From assembly GCA_946411475.1 (NCBI GenBank), contig CAMKED010000002.1, positions 1 through 56,945 of the forward strand: a stretch of DNA of 56,945 nucleotides. Direction: 5' to 3'. Within the stretch, counting starts at the first letter, position 1; each line of letters opens with the position of its first letter. Below, piece after piece: positions 31,411 through 39,472 of the stretch. The position numbers were made by a program, and so were the translations under genes. Under the pieces are notes generated by a model, which was given only the letters and a program-made list of their open reading frames with translations, did no database searches and was not told the origin of the DNA. The stretch comes from an uncultured Clostridia bacterium (GTDB taxonomy: Bacteria; Bacillota; Clostridia; Oscillospirales; Oscillospiraceae).

Positions 31411-31601
31411 TACGCAACACCCCCTGCATAAAGCGGAAGCTGCAGGGCAAAGAGCTGCGTCCCGCTGCTGTTTTGAAATAAGACCAACCCCGTCGCGTCA
31501 ACCGTGGCGGCAGCCGGTGTCGCGGCAGTCAGCGCTTGGATCTGACTGTCAATTTCCGGCACGATCAGCGTACGCGAAAACAGAACGTCGATCAGGTTCA
31601 T
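31410..31601 (-). CDS. Small protein, first gene of the phage-tail-like cassette
   Basis: The product is 63 aa, starting MNLIDVLFSRTLIVPEIDSQ, with an Ala/Thr/Val-rich middle. AGGAGG lies 8 bases before the ATG, and TAATG couples it to the next gene. No family is recognised; its size and position suit a small tail or chaperone-like component. Confidence 0.6.
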   Translation of the reverse strand: MNLIDVLFSRTLIVPEIDSQIQALTAATPAAATVDATGLVLFQNSSGTQLFALQLPLYAGGVA

Positions 31602-31637
31602 ATTTATGATCCTCCTTTTGTTTCGTCATAGCTTCGT

Positions 31638-31787
31638 CTACTTTCTGATGCCGAACGGAATCTCTCTGCCGGCCCGGGTCTCCCTTCCGGGCTTGATCGG
31701 TGATTCCAATTCCGTTTTTGCTGACAGTTCAAAGAAACGCTCACCCCCAGGAGTATCTTGCGTACATTCATTTCCTTGAATTGTCAC
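31638..31787 (-). CDS. Possible leaderless 49-aa ORF in the cassette leader
   Basis: A GTG immediately downstream of the -10 box opens a 49-codon frame (VTIQGNECTQDTPGG.. to ..PFGIRK-stop). Its charged, low-hydrophobic composition is protein-like, but there is no Shine-Dalgarno, and the rest of the 31602-31791 leader holds nothing else I can name. It could equally be untranslated leader. Confidence 0.25.
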   Translation of the reverse strand: MTIQGNECTQDTPGGERFFELSAKTELESPIKPGRETRAGREIPFGIRK

Positions 31788-31791
31788 CCTA

Positions 31792-31820
31792 ATTATACCA
31801 CACTTTCGCTCAAAAGTCAA
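31792..31820 (-). promoter_or_regulatory. Promoter of the phage-tail-like cassette
   Basis: On the minus strand, -35 TTGACT (31815-31820) and -10 TATAAT (31792-31797) have a 17-bp spacer. The leader to the first confident gene is about 185 bases. Confidence 0.75.
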
Positions 31821-31848
31821 CTATCAAGATACTTCAGCAATGAGAAAA

Positions 31849-31873
31849 AGCTCCGGGCGATACACCCGGAGCT
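31849..31873 (-). terminator. Rho-independent terminator of the C69 peptidase gene
   Basis: On the minus strand, AGCTCCGGG and CCCGGAGCT with a 7-base loop are followed by TTTTTCTC. It separates the peptidase gene from the cassette promoter. Confidence 0.8.
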
Positions 31874-31901
31874 CGTTTTCTCTGTTTCGTCGGAATGCAG
31901 A

Positions 31902-33365
31902 TCAGTTATCCGCCCGATTATAGCCGTTTTTCATGGTTTCAGAAGCGGCGCGGAGGACCTTGTTCAGCGTCTGAGTGGATTGCTCCTTTGCCATTTTTGC
32001 AAGCTTTTCGTTTGCCTCGGCAGAAAGCGCATAATTCCCGGTTTCCAGCATTTTTTTGTCATACTCCCGCAGAAGCTGGCGGCCCTTCGTGATGACGGCC
32101 TCCTGGTAGCGGTCGATATGCTGGACGCACTGGTTGTAGCTGTGATCGGCAAGCGCGCCGATCAGGCAGCTTGTCCAGTAAAAGTTTTCCGTAGAGCACG
32201 CCATCGTCACGTTGGCCAGATAGGCCGGCATTTTGCTGACGTTTGTATAGACCGGCAGTAGGGCGTCAAAAGTCGTGGAGCCGAAGCAGATCCATTCGAT
32301 TCCTCTCAGCTCTACCGGATAATCCGGCCGGATCTGACAGACGGAGGTAACGCCGGTGCGGTTAATGCCGATGGAACGGTACTTCCCCCGCAGACCGGTG
32401 TCCTGGTTCAGGTAGGGATTGTACGGCGTGCCCTGGTAATTGGAAGACAGAAGGTATTTCACGTCCTCCACAGCCAGCTTCCGCTCCGGCACAAAGGACC
32501 AGGGAATATCGTCGCTTTCCGGCGTAAAGTCCGCGTTCGGGCCATCCCAGCGGTAGGTCCGCGGGGTCAGATATCTGCCCATGAACCAGGCGCGAGGCGT
32601 GTTGTAAACGTGATCCTGGTCGCGGCGCGAACCGAAAATATTCCGCGGGTTAAAGACGCCGTTCCGGTTCAGGTCGAGATGGTTTTCCGCAATGAATTCC
32701 CGCAGATCGGCAGAACACAGATGCGCCTTCTTCGCGCCGAGGGCGTCGTCCAGGTCAAAGCTGTCCATTCCGAATTGGTTGGGCATGATGACCACCGCGT
32801 CATCCGGTACTCGCTTTGCCATCCAATGGTGACCGCCGATGGTTTCCATCCACCAAACTTCGTTCTCGTCGTTAAACGCGATTCCGTTGGCTTCGTAGGT
32901 CCCGTAGCGCTCCAGAAGCTGTCCGAGCCGCAGCACGCCTTCCCTTGCAGATCGTATATAGGGCAGGACGAGGACCAGAATATCCTCTTCGCCGATGCCG
33001 CCGGGGACTTCCTTTTCCCGGCGGGACTTGGGCTTCTGCAGCTCGACCATGGGATCCGCACTGAGAACACGTGGATTGGACGTAATGGTTTCCGTAGCCG
33101 TCATGCCGACGCCGGCCGCGTTAATGCCGGTGGCCGCCCAGATCCCGCTGGAAGGATCCACGCTGGGACAGGCGGTATAGGACAGCGGCTCCTCGGGAAG
33201 TTCTACCACCACGTGGGACAATACGCTTTTATAGCGCCGCTTTTGCTGCTTTGGGGTCACGACAATGAGTTTCTTCTCGTCAAAATGGCCGTCATCGGTT
33301 CGCGCGATCATCGTTGATCTGTCGTTGGACGCGCCGCGGCCCACCAATACTGTTGTACAGGGCAT
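31902..33365 (-). CDS. pepD: Dipeptidase, peptidase family C69
   Basis: The product is 487 aa. It starts MPCTT: Cys3 would become the N-terminal nucleophile after processing, as in the C69 dipeptidases of the Ntn-hydrolase fold. Conserved stretches include ARTDDGHFD, GVGMTATETI, YGTYEANGIAFNDENEVWWMETIGGHHW (mid-region) and the AYLANVTMACSTENFYWTSC block. It hydrolyses a broad range of dipeptides in the cytoplasm. It is monocistronic with its own promoter and terminator. Confidence 0.93.
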   Translation of the reverse strand: MPCTTVLVGRGASNDRSTMIARTDDGHFDEKKLIVVTPKQQKRRYKSVLSHVVVELPEEPLSYTACPSVDPSSGIWAATGINAAGVGMTATETITSNPRVLSADPMVELQKPKSRREKEVPGGIGEEDILVLVLPYIRSAREGVLRLGQLLERYGTYEANGIAFNDENEVWWMETIGGHHWMAKRVPDDAVVIMPNQFGMDSFDLDDALGAKKAHLCSADLREFIAENHLDLNRNGVFNPRNIFGSRRDQDHVYNTPRAWFMGRYLTPRTYRWDGPNADFTPESDDIPWSFVPERKLAVEDVKYLLSSNYQGTPYNPYLNQDTGLRGKYRSIGINRTGVTSVCQIRPDYPVELRGIEWICFGSTTFDALLPVYTNVSKMPAYLANVTMACSTENFYWTSCLIGALADHSYNQCVQHIDRYQEAVITKGRQLLREYDKKMLETGNYALSAEANEKLAKMAKEQSTQTLNKVLRAASETMKNGYNRADN

Positions 33366-33401
33366 CGCTGAATCCTTCCTTTCCGGTTGTTTTTCGATCA
33401 G

Positions 33402-33430
33402 ATTATACCATAAGATTGCTTATCTGACAA
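33402..33430 (-). promoter_or_regulatory. Promoter of pepD
   Basis: On the minus strand, -35 TTGTCA (33425-33430) and -10 TATAAT (33402-33407) have a 17-bp spacer. Confidence 0.7.
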
Positions 33431-33461
33431 CTGTCAAGAAGAAGAAATGACAATAAATTGC

Positions 33462-33490
33462 TTGCAATCATGTCAAATCCATGCTATGAT
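33462..33490 (+). promoter_or_regulatory. Promoter of the GGDEF gene
   Basis: -35 TTGCAA (33462-33467) and an extended -10 TGC-TATGAT (33482-33490) have a 17-bp spacer, about 75 bases upstream of the gene. Confidence 0.7.
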
Positions 33491-33570
33491 AAAATAAATA
33501 TTGTATCTTTTTGTTGGATTAAGTGCATTTCTGCTGTCGTAAGGGAACGCTCAATTCTTTGCAAGGGGGC

Positions 33571-34980
33571 ATGCGTATGAGAATTCGTCCGTTACGCCGA
33601 AGCATTTCCACCGTTTGCGCATTGTTTTTTCTGGCTCTGAGCTTGATTCTTTCCATCGTAACGTTTATCCTGTTCAGTTCTTCCATGTATAAGCGCTACA
33701 AGAAAGAACTCACCAGCATCGAGCGCTTTCTCGAAACGCTGATTGACAACGACGATATGGCAGCGTGTGCACAGACCCAAACCGAATCGGAAAAGTACCG
33801 CGCGTTCCAAGTTTTTCTGGACAGCTTCATCGACAAATATGAGGACCTGCGTTCCATCTATCTGCTGGAGCTGCTGGACCCCGGTGATCCGATTCAGGTC
33901 CGCGTCATTTGCGCCTCCAATTCCACCCGGAAAAATGAAACCGAACCGGAGACCGTGCTTCATCTGGGGTACGGGGAACCGGACTGGTACAATCCGGACG
34001 CGGTCCAAAAATTACGGGACGCACTCTCCAAGAATCAAACTGCGTTTTTCCGAACGGACTCCTCCTCGGGACTCGACTACACGCTGGCCAAGCCCATGTA
34101 CCGTTCCAACGGCGATTGCTACGGGCTGCTTTGCGTGAATCTGCCTTTGACCGATTTGAATGAGGAAGTCTACCGTGACATCTGTATCAGCATTACCATC
34201 ATTATTTTCTCGGCTGTCTTCTTCATCGTCCTGATACTGCTCTGGATGCGGAAAAACGTCACAGATCCCCTGCTGGCATTGGAAGAAACCGTCACAGACT
34301 TTGCAAAAGCCTCCGACGGAAAGAGCAATCCGGACGATCTTGTCTACCGCGCGCCGGACATCCACGTTGACAACGAGGTCCTATCCCTGTCCAACTCGAT
34401 CACCAAGCTGGCTGACGATATGCGCAGTTATGCCTCCAAAGTACTTGCTACAGAGCAGGAAAAGCAGCGGCTGCGCGATCAGGTTCTCCTGGACGCGCTG
34501 ACCAAAGTCAGGAGCAACACCGCCTACCGGGAAAAAACTGCCGAGCTGCAAGCCTCCATTGAAAAAGGAGAAGCCGAGTTTGGTCTCGTCATGATCGATA
34601 TCAACCTCCTGAAGCAGATAAACGACCAGTTTGGCCACGAATTCGGCGATGAATACATCATTGGCGCTGCGCGCAGGGTCAGCGAGGTCTTCGCCAACTC
34701 ACCGGTCTACCGGATCGGCGGAGATGAATTCGTAGCGGTTTTGACCGGCGACGATTATGAGAACCGCGAAGTTCTGTGCAAGCAACTCAAAGACATTCTC
34801 TCGCTCGAATCTGAGGATGAGGACTACGCGCCATGGCAGCATTATTCCGCCGCCGTCGGTATGAGCGTTTTCCGCAAAGGAGACGACGTCTCCGCCGTCT
34901 TCGACCGTGCAGACCAGGCAATGTACAAGGAAAAATTGCGAATGAAGGCAGATCGTGAGCCGGAAAACAAAGCATTTTAA
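33571..34980 (+). CDS. Membrane-bound diguanylate cyclase (GGDEF protein)
   Basis: The product is 469 aa. Helix 1 (about residues 13-35) and helix 2 (about 206-228) bracket an extracytoplasmic sensor domain of about 170 residues without a recognised family. A HAMP-like linker and coiled region (about 229-310) lead to the GGDEF domain. The active loop G383-G-D-E-F387 is intact and metal-binding Asp lies in LVMIDINLLKQIND. No RxxD inhibitory site precedes the loop. The product is c-di-GMP, a regulator of pili and adhesion. The gene is convergent with the prepilin operon. Confidence 0.9.
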   Translation: MRMRIRPLRRSISTVCALFFLALSLILSIVTFILFSSSMYKRYKKELTSIERFLETLIDNDDMAACAQTQTESEKYRAFQVFLDSFIDKYEDLRSIYLLELLDPGDPIQVRVICASNSTRKNETEPETVLHLGYGEPDWYNPDAVQKLRDALSKNQTAFFRTDSSSGLDYTLAKPMYRSNGDCYGLLCVNLPLTDLNEEVYRDICISITIIIFSAVFFIVLILLWMRKNVTDPLLALEETVTDFAKASDGKSNPDDLVYRAPDIHVDNEVLSLSNSITKLADDMRSYASKVLATEQEKQRLRDQVLLDALTKVRSNTAYREKTAELQASIEKGEAEFGLVMIDINLLKQINDQFGHEFGDEYIIGAARRVSEVFANSPVYRIGGDEFVAVLTGDDYENREVLCKQLKDILSLESEDEDYAPWQHYSAAVGMSVFRKGDDVSAVFDRADQAMYKEKLRMKADREPENKAF

Positions 34981-35007
34981 AAACGCTTTCCGCTTTCTAT
35001 ACAAGCG

Positions 35008-35045
35008 CAAAAGGAACCACCGGATTTTTCCGGTGGTTCCTTTTT
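35008..35045. terminator. Bidirectional terminator shared by the GGDEF gene and the pilin operon
   Basis: AAGGAACCACCGG and CCGGTGGTTCCTT around a 6-base loop, with A and T runs outside on both sides. Confidence 0.82.
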
Positions 35046-35081
35046 ATCTGAGCGAATGCTCTTTCAGATCTGCTCATCCAA

Positions 35082-37388
35082 TTACGGGTTTTCCGGCGAG
35101 GGGGAAACCATCGCGGAGCCGTCCGGGACGTTAACGATCAGAATTTCCGGCGCAGGCCAGTCGCCGTAGTGCGTGTCAACGAAATCAGGCAAGGCCGCCG
35201 TGTCGGGATCGCCCGTCACAACTGCAGGTGAATAGCCAAGCTGCTTGACCGTTTTCAGGTTGAATGATCCCTGGTAGTAGGCAACCAGCGTATCGTCGTA
35301 GGGGGTTGCTGCCTTACGCTCATCGCCCTCAGCACCGGTGGAGACGAAGCTGCGATAATCGACGGTGTTCTCGTCGAAGGCAAGCATTCCGTCGGTACTT
35401 CCGTCCGTGCCGCGCTTTCCAACCGCGCTCATTTTATAGTTGATAATAGAGAAATAATAGTTATTGGCAAAATCGTGATTCAAGTATTCCAAATATCCGG
35501 CAAAAGCGCCGTTTGTTTCCGCTCCGCGGACAAGGCCAGTGCAATAGCTGTTCTTAATGGCTTGTGTCTTCGCAGATCCAACTAATCCGCCGGCTACGTT
35601 GCCGTAGACAGAGCAGGTGGAATAGCAGTAGTCAATGTCCGCACTGCTGGAACCGACAAGTCCGCCGGCGTTTTGTGCGGCAGTCACGCTGTAGATGGGA
35701 ACAGAAACGCTCGAATTCTCTTCAGAGGGCTTGTAATAGTCGCCGCCTTCAGTGAATCCGGCGGAATAGCAGCCAACGATTGAACCGGACACGGCATTAC
35801 CAACAAGGCCGCCGGCATCCAAATCACGGCTGGTCACATAGACCGCAGCGGCGCAGCCCTCTATATTGGTTCCATTCATGGATCCGATCAGACCGCCGGC
35901 ATATCCCTCGGTCGCATTAACGCCGATATGCAGATCCTCCTGCGCGTCTTTGCTCTGGCAAACAAGAACGTTACGGATCTTTCCACCCTTCAAAGACGCA
36001 GCCAGGGTGCCAGCCGATTTGCCGGCAACAGCGCAATCAAGGAGCCGCAGATTAGAGACGTTCAAGACGCCTTGCGGATTGCCAAACAAGCCGGCAGCGC
36101 TGTTCGCGTTAATCAAAACGTCGGAAATGGAGTGATTTCTTCCGTCGTAGTTCAGCAAATACTTCTGACTCAGAGGTTCGAAACCGCAGCTCCCGATGTT
36201 GCTGCTGTGACCGCTGAGATTGAACACCAAAACGGATTCCGGATGTTCGGGGTTAATTGCTTTCGCAAAGTCATTCCAACTCAGGTCAGACGTCTGAACA
36301 GCGTTCACAGTATCCTCATCTTTCACGCCGAAGCCTGAAATCATAGGATCAAGATTTTCCAGATGGCGGATATTCGTAATCGTCACGGTCTCCGGGAGCT
36401 TCCCGGCTTCGGAAGTGCTTCCATCCGCGAAAAGGCTGTTGGTCTTCTGTTCCGCGCTGTATGCCACGTTCGTGTACTCCGCGTTATTGTAGGCCACAGC
36501 GTAGATGACGATGTTCTCGCCGGGAATCAGGCTGCCTTCTCCAGTCCAATCATTCACACTGTTGAAATGCTGTCTTTTGGTATCTGTAGAATCATTATTG
36601 GTAATGTCATCCAGAACAACCTCGTAATACCCCTTGGCTTCATTATAGTAGTCACTTTCGGGGAGGAACAGCATTTGCTTCACCACGCCGCTGGATTCAC
36701 CGCGAACTGCGAGGTTGATCTTCTCGTTTGCACCTGAAATCGTCCTGGTAAAGCGCACGTAGAGACGCTCTTCATTGAACACCTGGAGCTGCGGCGCATC
36801 GATTCTCGCGCCCGGTTCCTCTTCTGCATTGGCGCCGCCGTAGTAGCCGATGACAGAACCATCGTAGTTTCGGAGATTCTCCGGGTCTGCATTCACGGCG
36901 TCCAGAAGCTTGTAAATATCTCCGCTTTCATAGTTGAAAGCGTAGCGGCCGGTCGCTTTCCAATAGAAAACGTCGAGAACCTTGCCGGAGGACTTCTGGT
37001 AGCGAATGACGTAACAGCCAGATCGGACGTTTTCGTCCAGCGCGCCGAAGGGCAGCATCAGATCGAGCACGGAATTTTCGCTGTTAAAGCCGCTCTCCTG
37101 ATCGTCCACACGGAAATAATAGATGTCACTCGCATCCGTTGTCTTTTCGTCCTTGTAGCCGAAGTTCGTACGGCCAAGGTAGCCTTCGTGCTCGGCCATG
37201 GTCAGATTGTTCTGCGCAGCAATAAAGAGCGTCTTTGCGTAGCCGTCATTTTCTGTCTTCTCCATCGAACGCATGTGGTTGACGATGGCCATAATAATGA
37301 CGCTGCCCAGAACAACGAGGATGGCGACTACGAACAGTGCCTCCACCAATGTGAAACCTTTGTTTTTTCTCATTTTTCCCATAATCAT
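35082..37388 (-). CDS. Giant type IV prepilin-like protein with GLUG repeats
   Basis: The product is 768 aa. The N-terminus MRKNKGFTLVEALFVVAILVVLG is a type III/type IV prepilin signal: cleavage after Gly, Glu at +5, then a hydrophobic helix. Pilins are usually 120-250 residues. Residues about 460-660 carry repeated GLUG motifs (AGGLIGSMNGTNIEGC, AGGLVGNAVSGSIVGCYS, AGGLVGSSSADIDYCYS, AGGLVGSAKTQAIKNSY), a beta-helix adhesion repeat. The start is uncertain (GTG 37391, ATG 37388 or ATG 37382) after AGGTG. It is the last gene of the pilus/adhesin operon. Confidence 0.82.
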   Translation of the reverse strand: MIMGKMRKNKGFTLVEALFVVAILVVLGSVIIMAIVNHMRSMEKTENDGYAKTLFIAAQNNLTMAEHEGYLGRTNFGYKDEKTTDASDIYYFRVDDQESGFNSENSVLDLMLPFGALDENVRSGCYVIRYQKSSGKVLDVFYWKATGRYAFNYESGDIYKLLDAVNADPENLRNYDGSVIGYYGGANAEEEPGARIDAPQLQVFNEERLYVRFTRTISGANEKINLAVRGESSGVVKQMLFLPESDYYNEAKGYYEVVLDDITNNDSTDTKRQHFNSVNDWTGEGSLIPGENIVIYAVAYNNAEYTNVAYSAEQKTNSLFADGSTSEAGKLPETVTITNIRHLENLDPMISGFGVKDEDTVNAVQTSDLSWNDFAKAINPEHPESVLVFNLSGHSSNIGSCGFEPLSQKYLLNYDGRNHSISDVLINANSAAGLFGNPQGVLNVSNLRLLDCAVAGKSAGTLAASLKGGKIRNVLVCQSKDAQEDLHIGVNATEGYAGGLIGSMNGTNIEGCAAAVYVTSRDLDAGGLVGNAVSGSIVGCYSAGFTEGGDYYKPSEENSSVSVPIYSVTAAQNAGGLVGSSSADIDYCYSTCSVYGNVAGGLVGSAKTQAIKNSYCTGLVRGAETNGAFAGYLEYLNHDFANNYYFSIINYKMSAVGKRGTDGSTDGMLAFDENTVDYRSFVSTGAEGDERKAATPYDDTLVAYYQGSFNLKTVKQLGYSPAVVTGDPDTAALPDFVDTHYGDWPAPEILIVNVPDGSAMVSPSPENP

Positions 37389-37402
37389 CACCTGTCGCTG
37401 AA

Positions 37403-38083
37403 TCAGCCTTTCCTGCCAATGACCTCGATCTCGAAGGCCACGTCTCCCAGATCTGAAAGGACCTGTTTCGATTCCGAACTGTCTTGCAGTTTCTTGCAGA
37501 CCTTCAGACCCTCAATCTTGACAATACCGTTCTCATAGCTTACACCCGTAAACTCGGCATACAGATTTTTCGTTGCCGCCTGCTGGGAAACCAGAAGCCT
37601 CGTAGGAACGCCCGGATGGGAATCGCTTGCCCAAGCTTCCGGGGAAGCTTCTTTCGTCAGGTAAATTCCATCCGGTTTCGATTCCAGAACACATTGTGCG
37701 CCGGAGGAATCGATGTAGCGGATGATGTGGCTCTCAGCGGTAACGATTTCGGACTCGGTTTCGCCCTCACCCGTACCGTCGTCGCCGGTCTCATCGCCTG
37801 GCTGATCCCCGGTTTCATCGCCCGCCTCGTCGTCTCCGACTTCTACCAATTCCATGTCACAAATGATGGAACGGGCGGAACCAAGTTCATTTCGAAGGGC
37901 GGTCATCGTAGTAGAAAGCAGCAACTGACTGTGAGAGGCGTTCACCGCTTTGGTCAGTGCCTCTTTGGCCGCAGGGATTCCCGCTGCGACAATGCCTGAC
38001 ACCATCAGCAAAATCAGGACGGCGATCAGGGTTTCTGCGAGGGTAAAGCCCCCGCGATTCTTTTTCACAATTCTCTGTTTCAT
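37403..38083 (-). CDS. Type IV prepilin-like protein (PilW-like)
   Basis: The product is 226 aa. KKNRGGFTLAETLIAVLIL is a prepilin signal with Glu +5, followed by a helix. Mid-protein is an acidic low-complexity loop rich in Gly-Asp-Glu (about residues 80-105, GDEAGDETGDQPGDETG), unlike typical pilins. It overlaps the upstream gene by ATGA and is 14 bases from the next. It resembles minor pseudopilins that assemble a short filament or prime a pilus. Confidence 0.85.
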   Translation of the reverse strand: MKQRIVKKNRGGFTLAETLIAVLILLMVSGIVAAGIPAAKEALTKAVNASHSQLLLSTTMTALRNELGSARSIICDMELVEVGDDEAGDETGDQPGDETGDDGTGEGETESEIVTAESHIIRYIDSSGAQCVLESKPDGIYLTKEASPEAWASDSHPGVPTRLLVSQQAATKNLYAEFTGVSYENGIVKIEGLKVCKKLQDSSESKQVLSDLGDVAFEIEVIGRKG

Positions 38084-38472
38084 GACGCGCTACCCTTTTT
38101 ATACGACGTAACGGACACGTTGCCAATTTTATTGTTGATATAATACAGAACCGGGATCGCAGTTGATGCAGATTCTTCTTCGTAGTTCCCATCGTCATAG
38201 AGCTTGATGTCCGTCTCGATATCTGTCAACGGATCCACGAGCTTGATCTCGACGGTTCCTGTCCGCGTTGAACTGCCTTTCTCTACAAGCAGGTTATTCT
38301 GTTCCACGTATTCCTTCGTCAGAGTTTTGCTGCGAATCACCATTTTACTTGTCGCGGAGATCATGGTAGCCAGCATCATCAGGCCGACCGCGGACAAGAG
38401 GACCGCCACCAAAACCTCTGCAATACTCTCACCTTTTTGGTTGCGCAGACGAGATTTCAATTTCTTCATCAT
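38080..38472 (-). CDS. Type IV prepilin-like minor pilin (PilV-like)
   Basis: The product is 130 aa. NQKGESIAEVLVAVLLSAVGLMML has Gly before the hydrophobic stretch and Glu at +5 of the mature protein, with Ser rather than Phe at +1 or +2, an accepted variant. The remainder is a small beta-rich head ending YKKGSAS. ATG 38472 follows GAGGTG. Its position after the PilX-like gene and before the PilW-like gene recalls the minor-pilin order of type IV pilus operons. Confidence 0.78.
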   Translation of the reverse strand: MMKKLKSRLRNQKGESIAEVLVAVLLSAVGLMMLATMISATSKMVIRSKTLTKEYVEQNNLLVEKGSSTRTGTVEIKLVDPLTDIETDIKLYDDGNYEEESASTAIPVLYYINNKIGNVSVTSYKKGSAS

Positions 38473-38482
38473 TTCAATCACC

Positions 38483-39421
38483 TCAGGGAGAATCCGTTTC
38501 AATGGGAGTTCCCGTTTCTACAGGCTGGGCAGAGGCGTCAGCCGCAGAAACGACCTTTTCCACGCCGGAAACCGTCCAAGAAATCTCAGCGGTTTTCGTA
38601 AGGGTTGTACGCGTCGTCACGGTCTCATGGAAGCCGCTGTCCGTGTAAGAATCACGGTTGGAGCTCAAGGTTTCCGTGGTTTCGGACTCAGTCTCGTTGA
38701 TGGAGGGGCTGAGCTTAATTCGCAGGGAATAAGTCTCGCCGCTTTTATCCGTACTGTTGGTCAGCGTCAAAATGATGGTGCCGTCCGGTTGTACTACGTA
38801 CAGACAATCAACCGACAGGCTGGACGGATCCGCCACGCCGACGTTCGGGTCGGCATCGGTGCTGCCCGCATGGAGCACGCGAAGTACGCCTTTCTGCTCC
38901 GGGCCGTTCTTCATAGACTGGTTCATCGCCTCGTCGGTGTTGAAGTTGGCGTCATCCAAGAGAAGCTTTACAGCAATGGTATCCAGAAAGGTCAAATCTG
39001 TAAACACCGCTCCGTCATTCGTATCCGTAGGATAATCCGCCAGTTCCGTGGGCACTTCCGGTCTTTCGTTGAGCTTCGTGGTATACCTTGCGGAAGACGT
39101 TTCGGCTATTTTGTTGGCGTTGACGGCGGCGCCTCCGGCAAGATTCACCTTATATTCTGTGACCGTTTTAGTAGTAATCTCGCGGGTGCGGACAATCGTT
39201 ACTTTTTTCCCGCTCAACTCATCAGCAAGCAGGCCTGCCGCCGAGGTGACGTTGTAGTAGCGCTGGTCGCTCTGGGCCAGGTTGCTCACCCGTCCGGCTG
39301 CTGCCGAACCGGCTGTGAGCACCAAGGCGCCAACCACTGCGCAAACCAAAAACAGCAGCAGGGCGAAGGTGATGGATGCGCCCGATCGGGAGCGCAAAAC
39401 ACTATGGGTTTTTCGTTTCAT
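38483..39421 (-). CDS. PilX/TadE-like membrane-anchored pilus protein
   Basis: The product is 312 aa. A basic start (MKRKTHSVLRSRSG) precedes ASITFALLLFLVCAVVGALV and an Ala-rich extension, the N-terminal shape of PilX/TadE-like pilus components rather than a Sec signal. The mature part has Thr/Ser-rich strands and no cysteines in a typical pilin-head pattern. The C-terminus is Thr/Pro/Glu-rich. It is the second gene of the operon, 51 bases after the giant adhesin gene. Confidence 0.7.
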   Translation of the reverse strand: MKRKTHSVLRSRSGASITFALLLFLVCAVVGALVLTAGSAAAGRVSNLAQSDQRYYNVTSAAGLLADELSGKKVTIVRTREITTKTVTEYKVNLAGGAAVNANKIAETSSARYTTKLNERPEVPTELADYPTDTNDGAVFTDLTFLDTIAVKLLLDDANFNTDEAMNQSMKNGPEQKGVLRVLHAGSTDADPNVGVADPSSLSVDCLYVVQPDGTIILTLTNSTDKSGETYSLRIKLSPSINETESETTETLSSNRDSYTDSGFHETVTTRTTLTKTAEISWTVSGVEKVVSAADASAQPVETGTPIETDSP

Positions 39422-39472
39422 GCTTGATCGCTCCCTCCCGGGCTCATTCCGTAGTTTGATTTAGGGGTCTTG

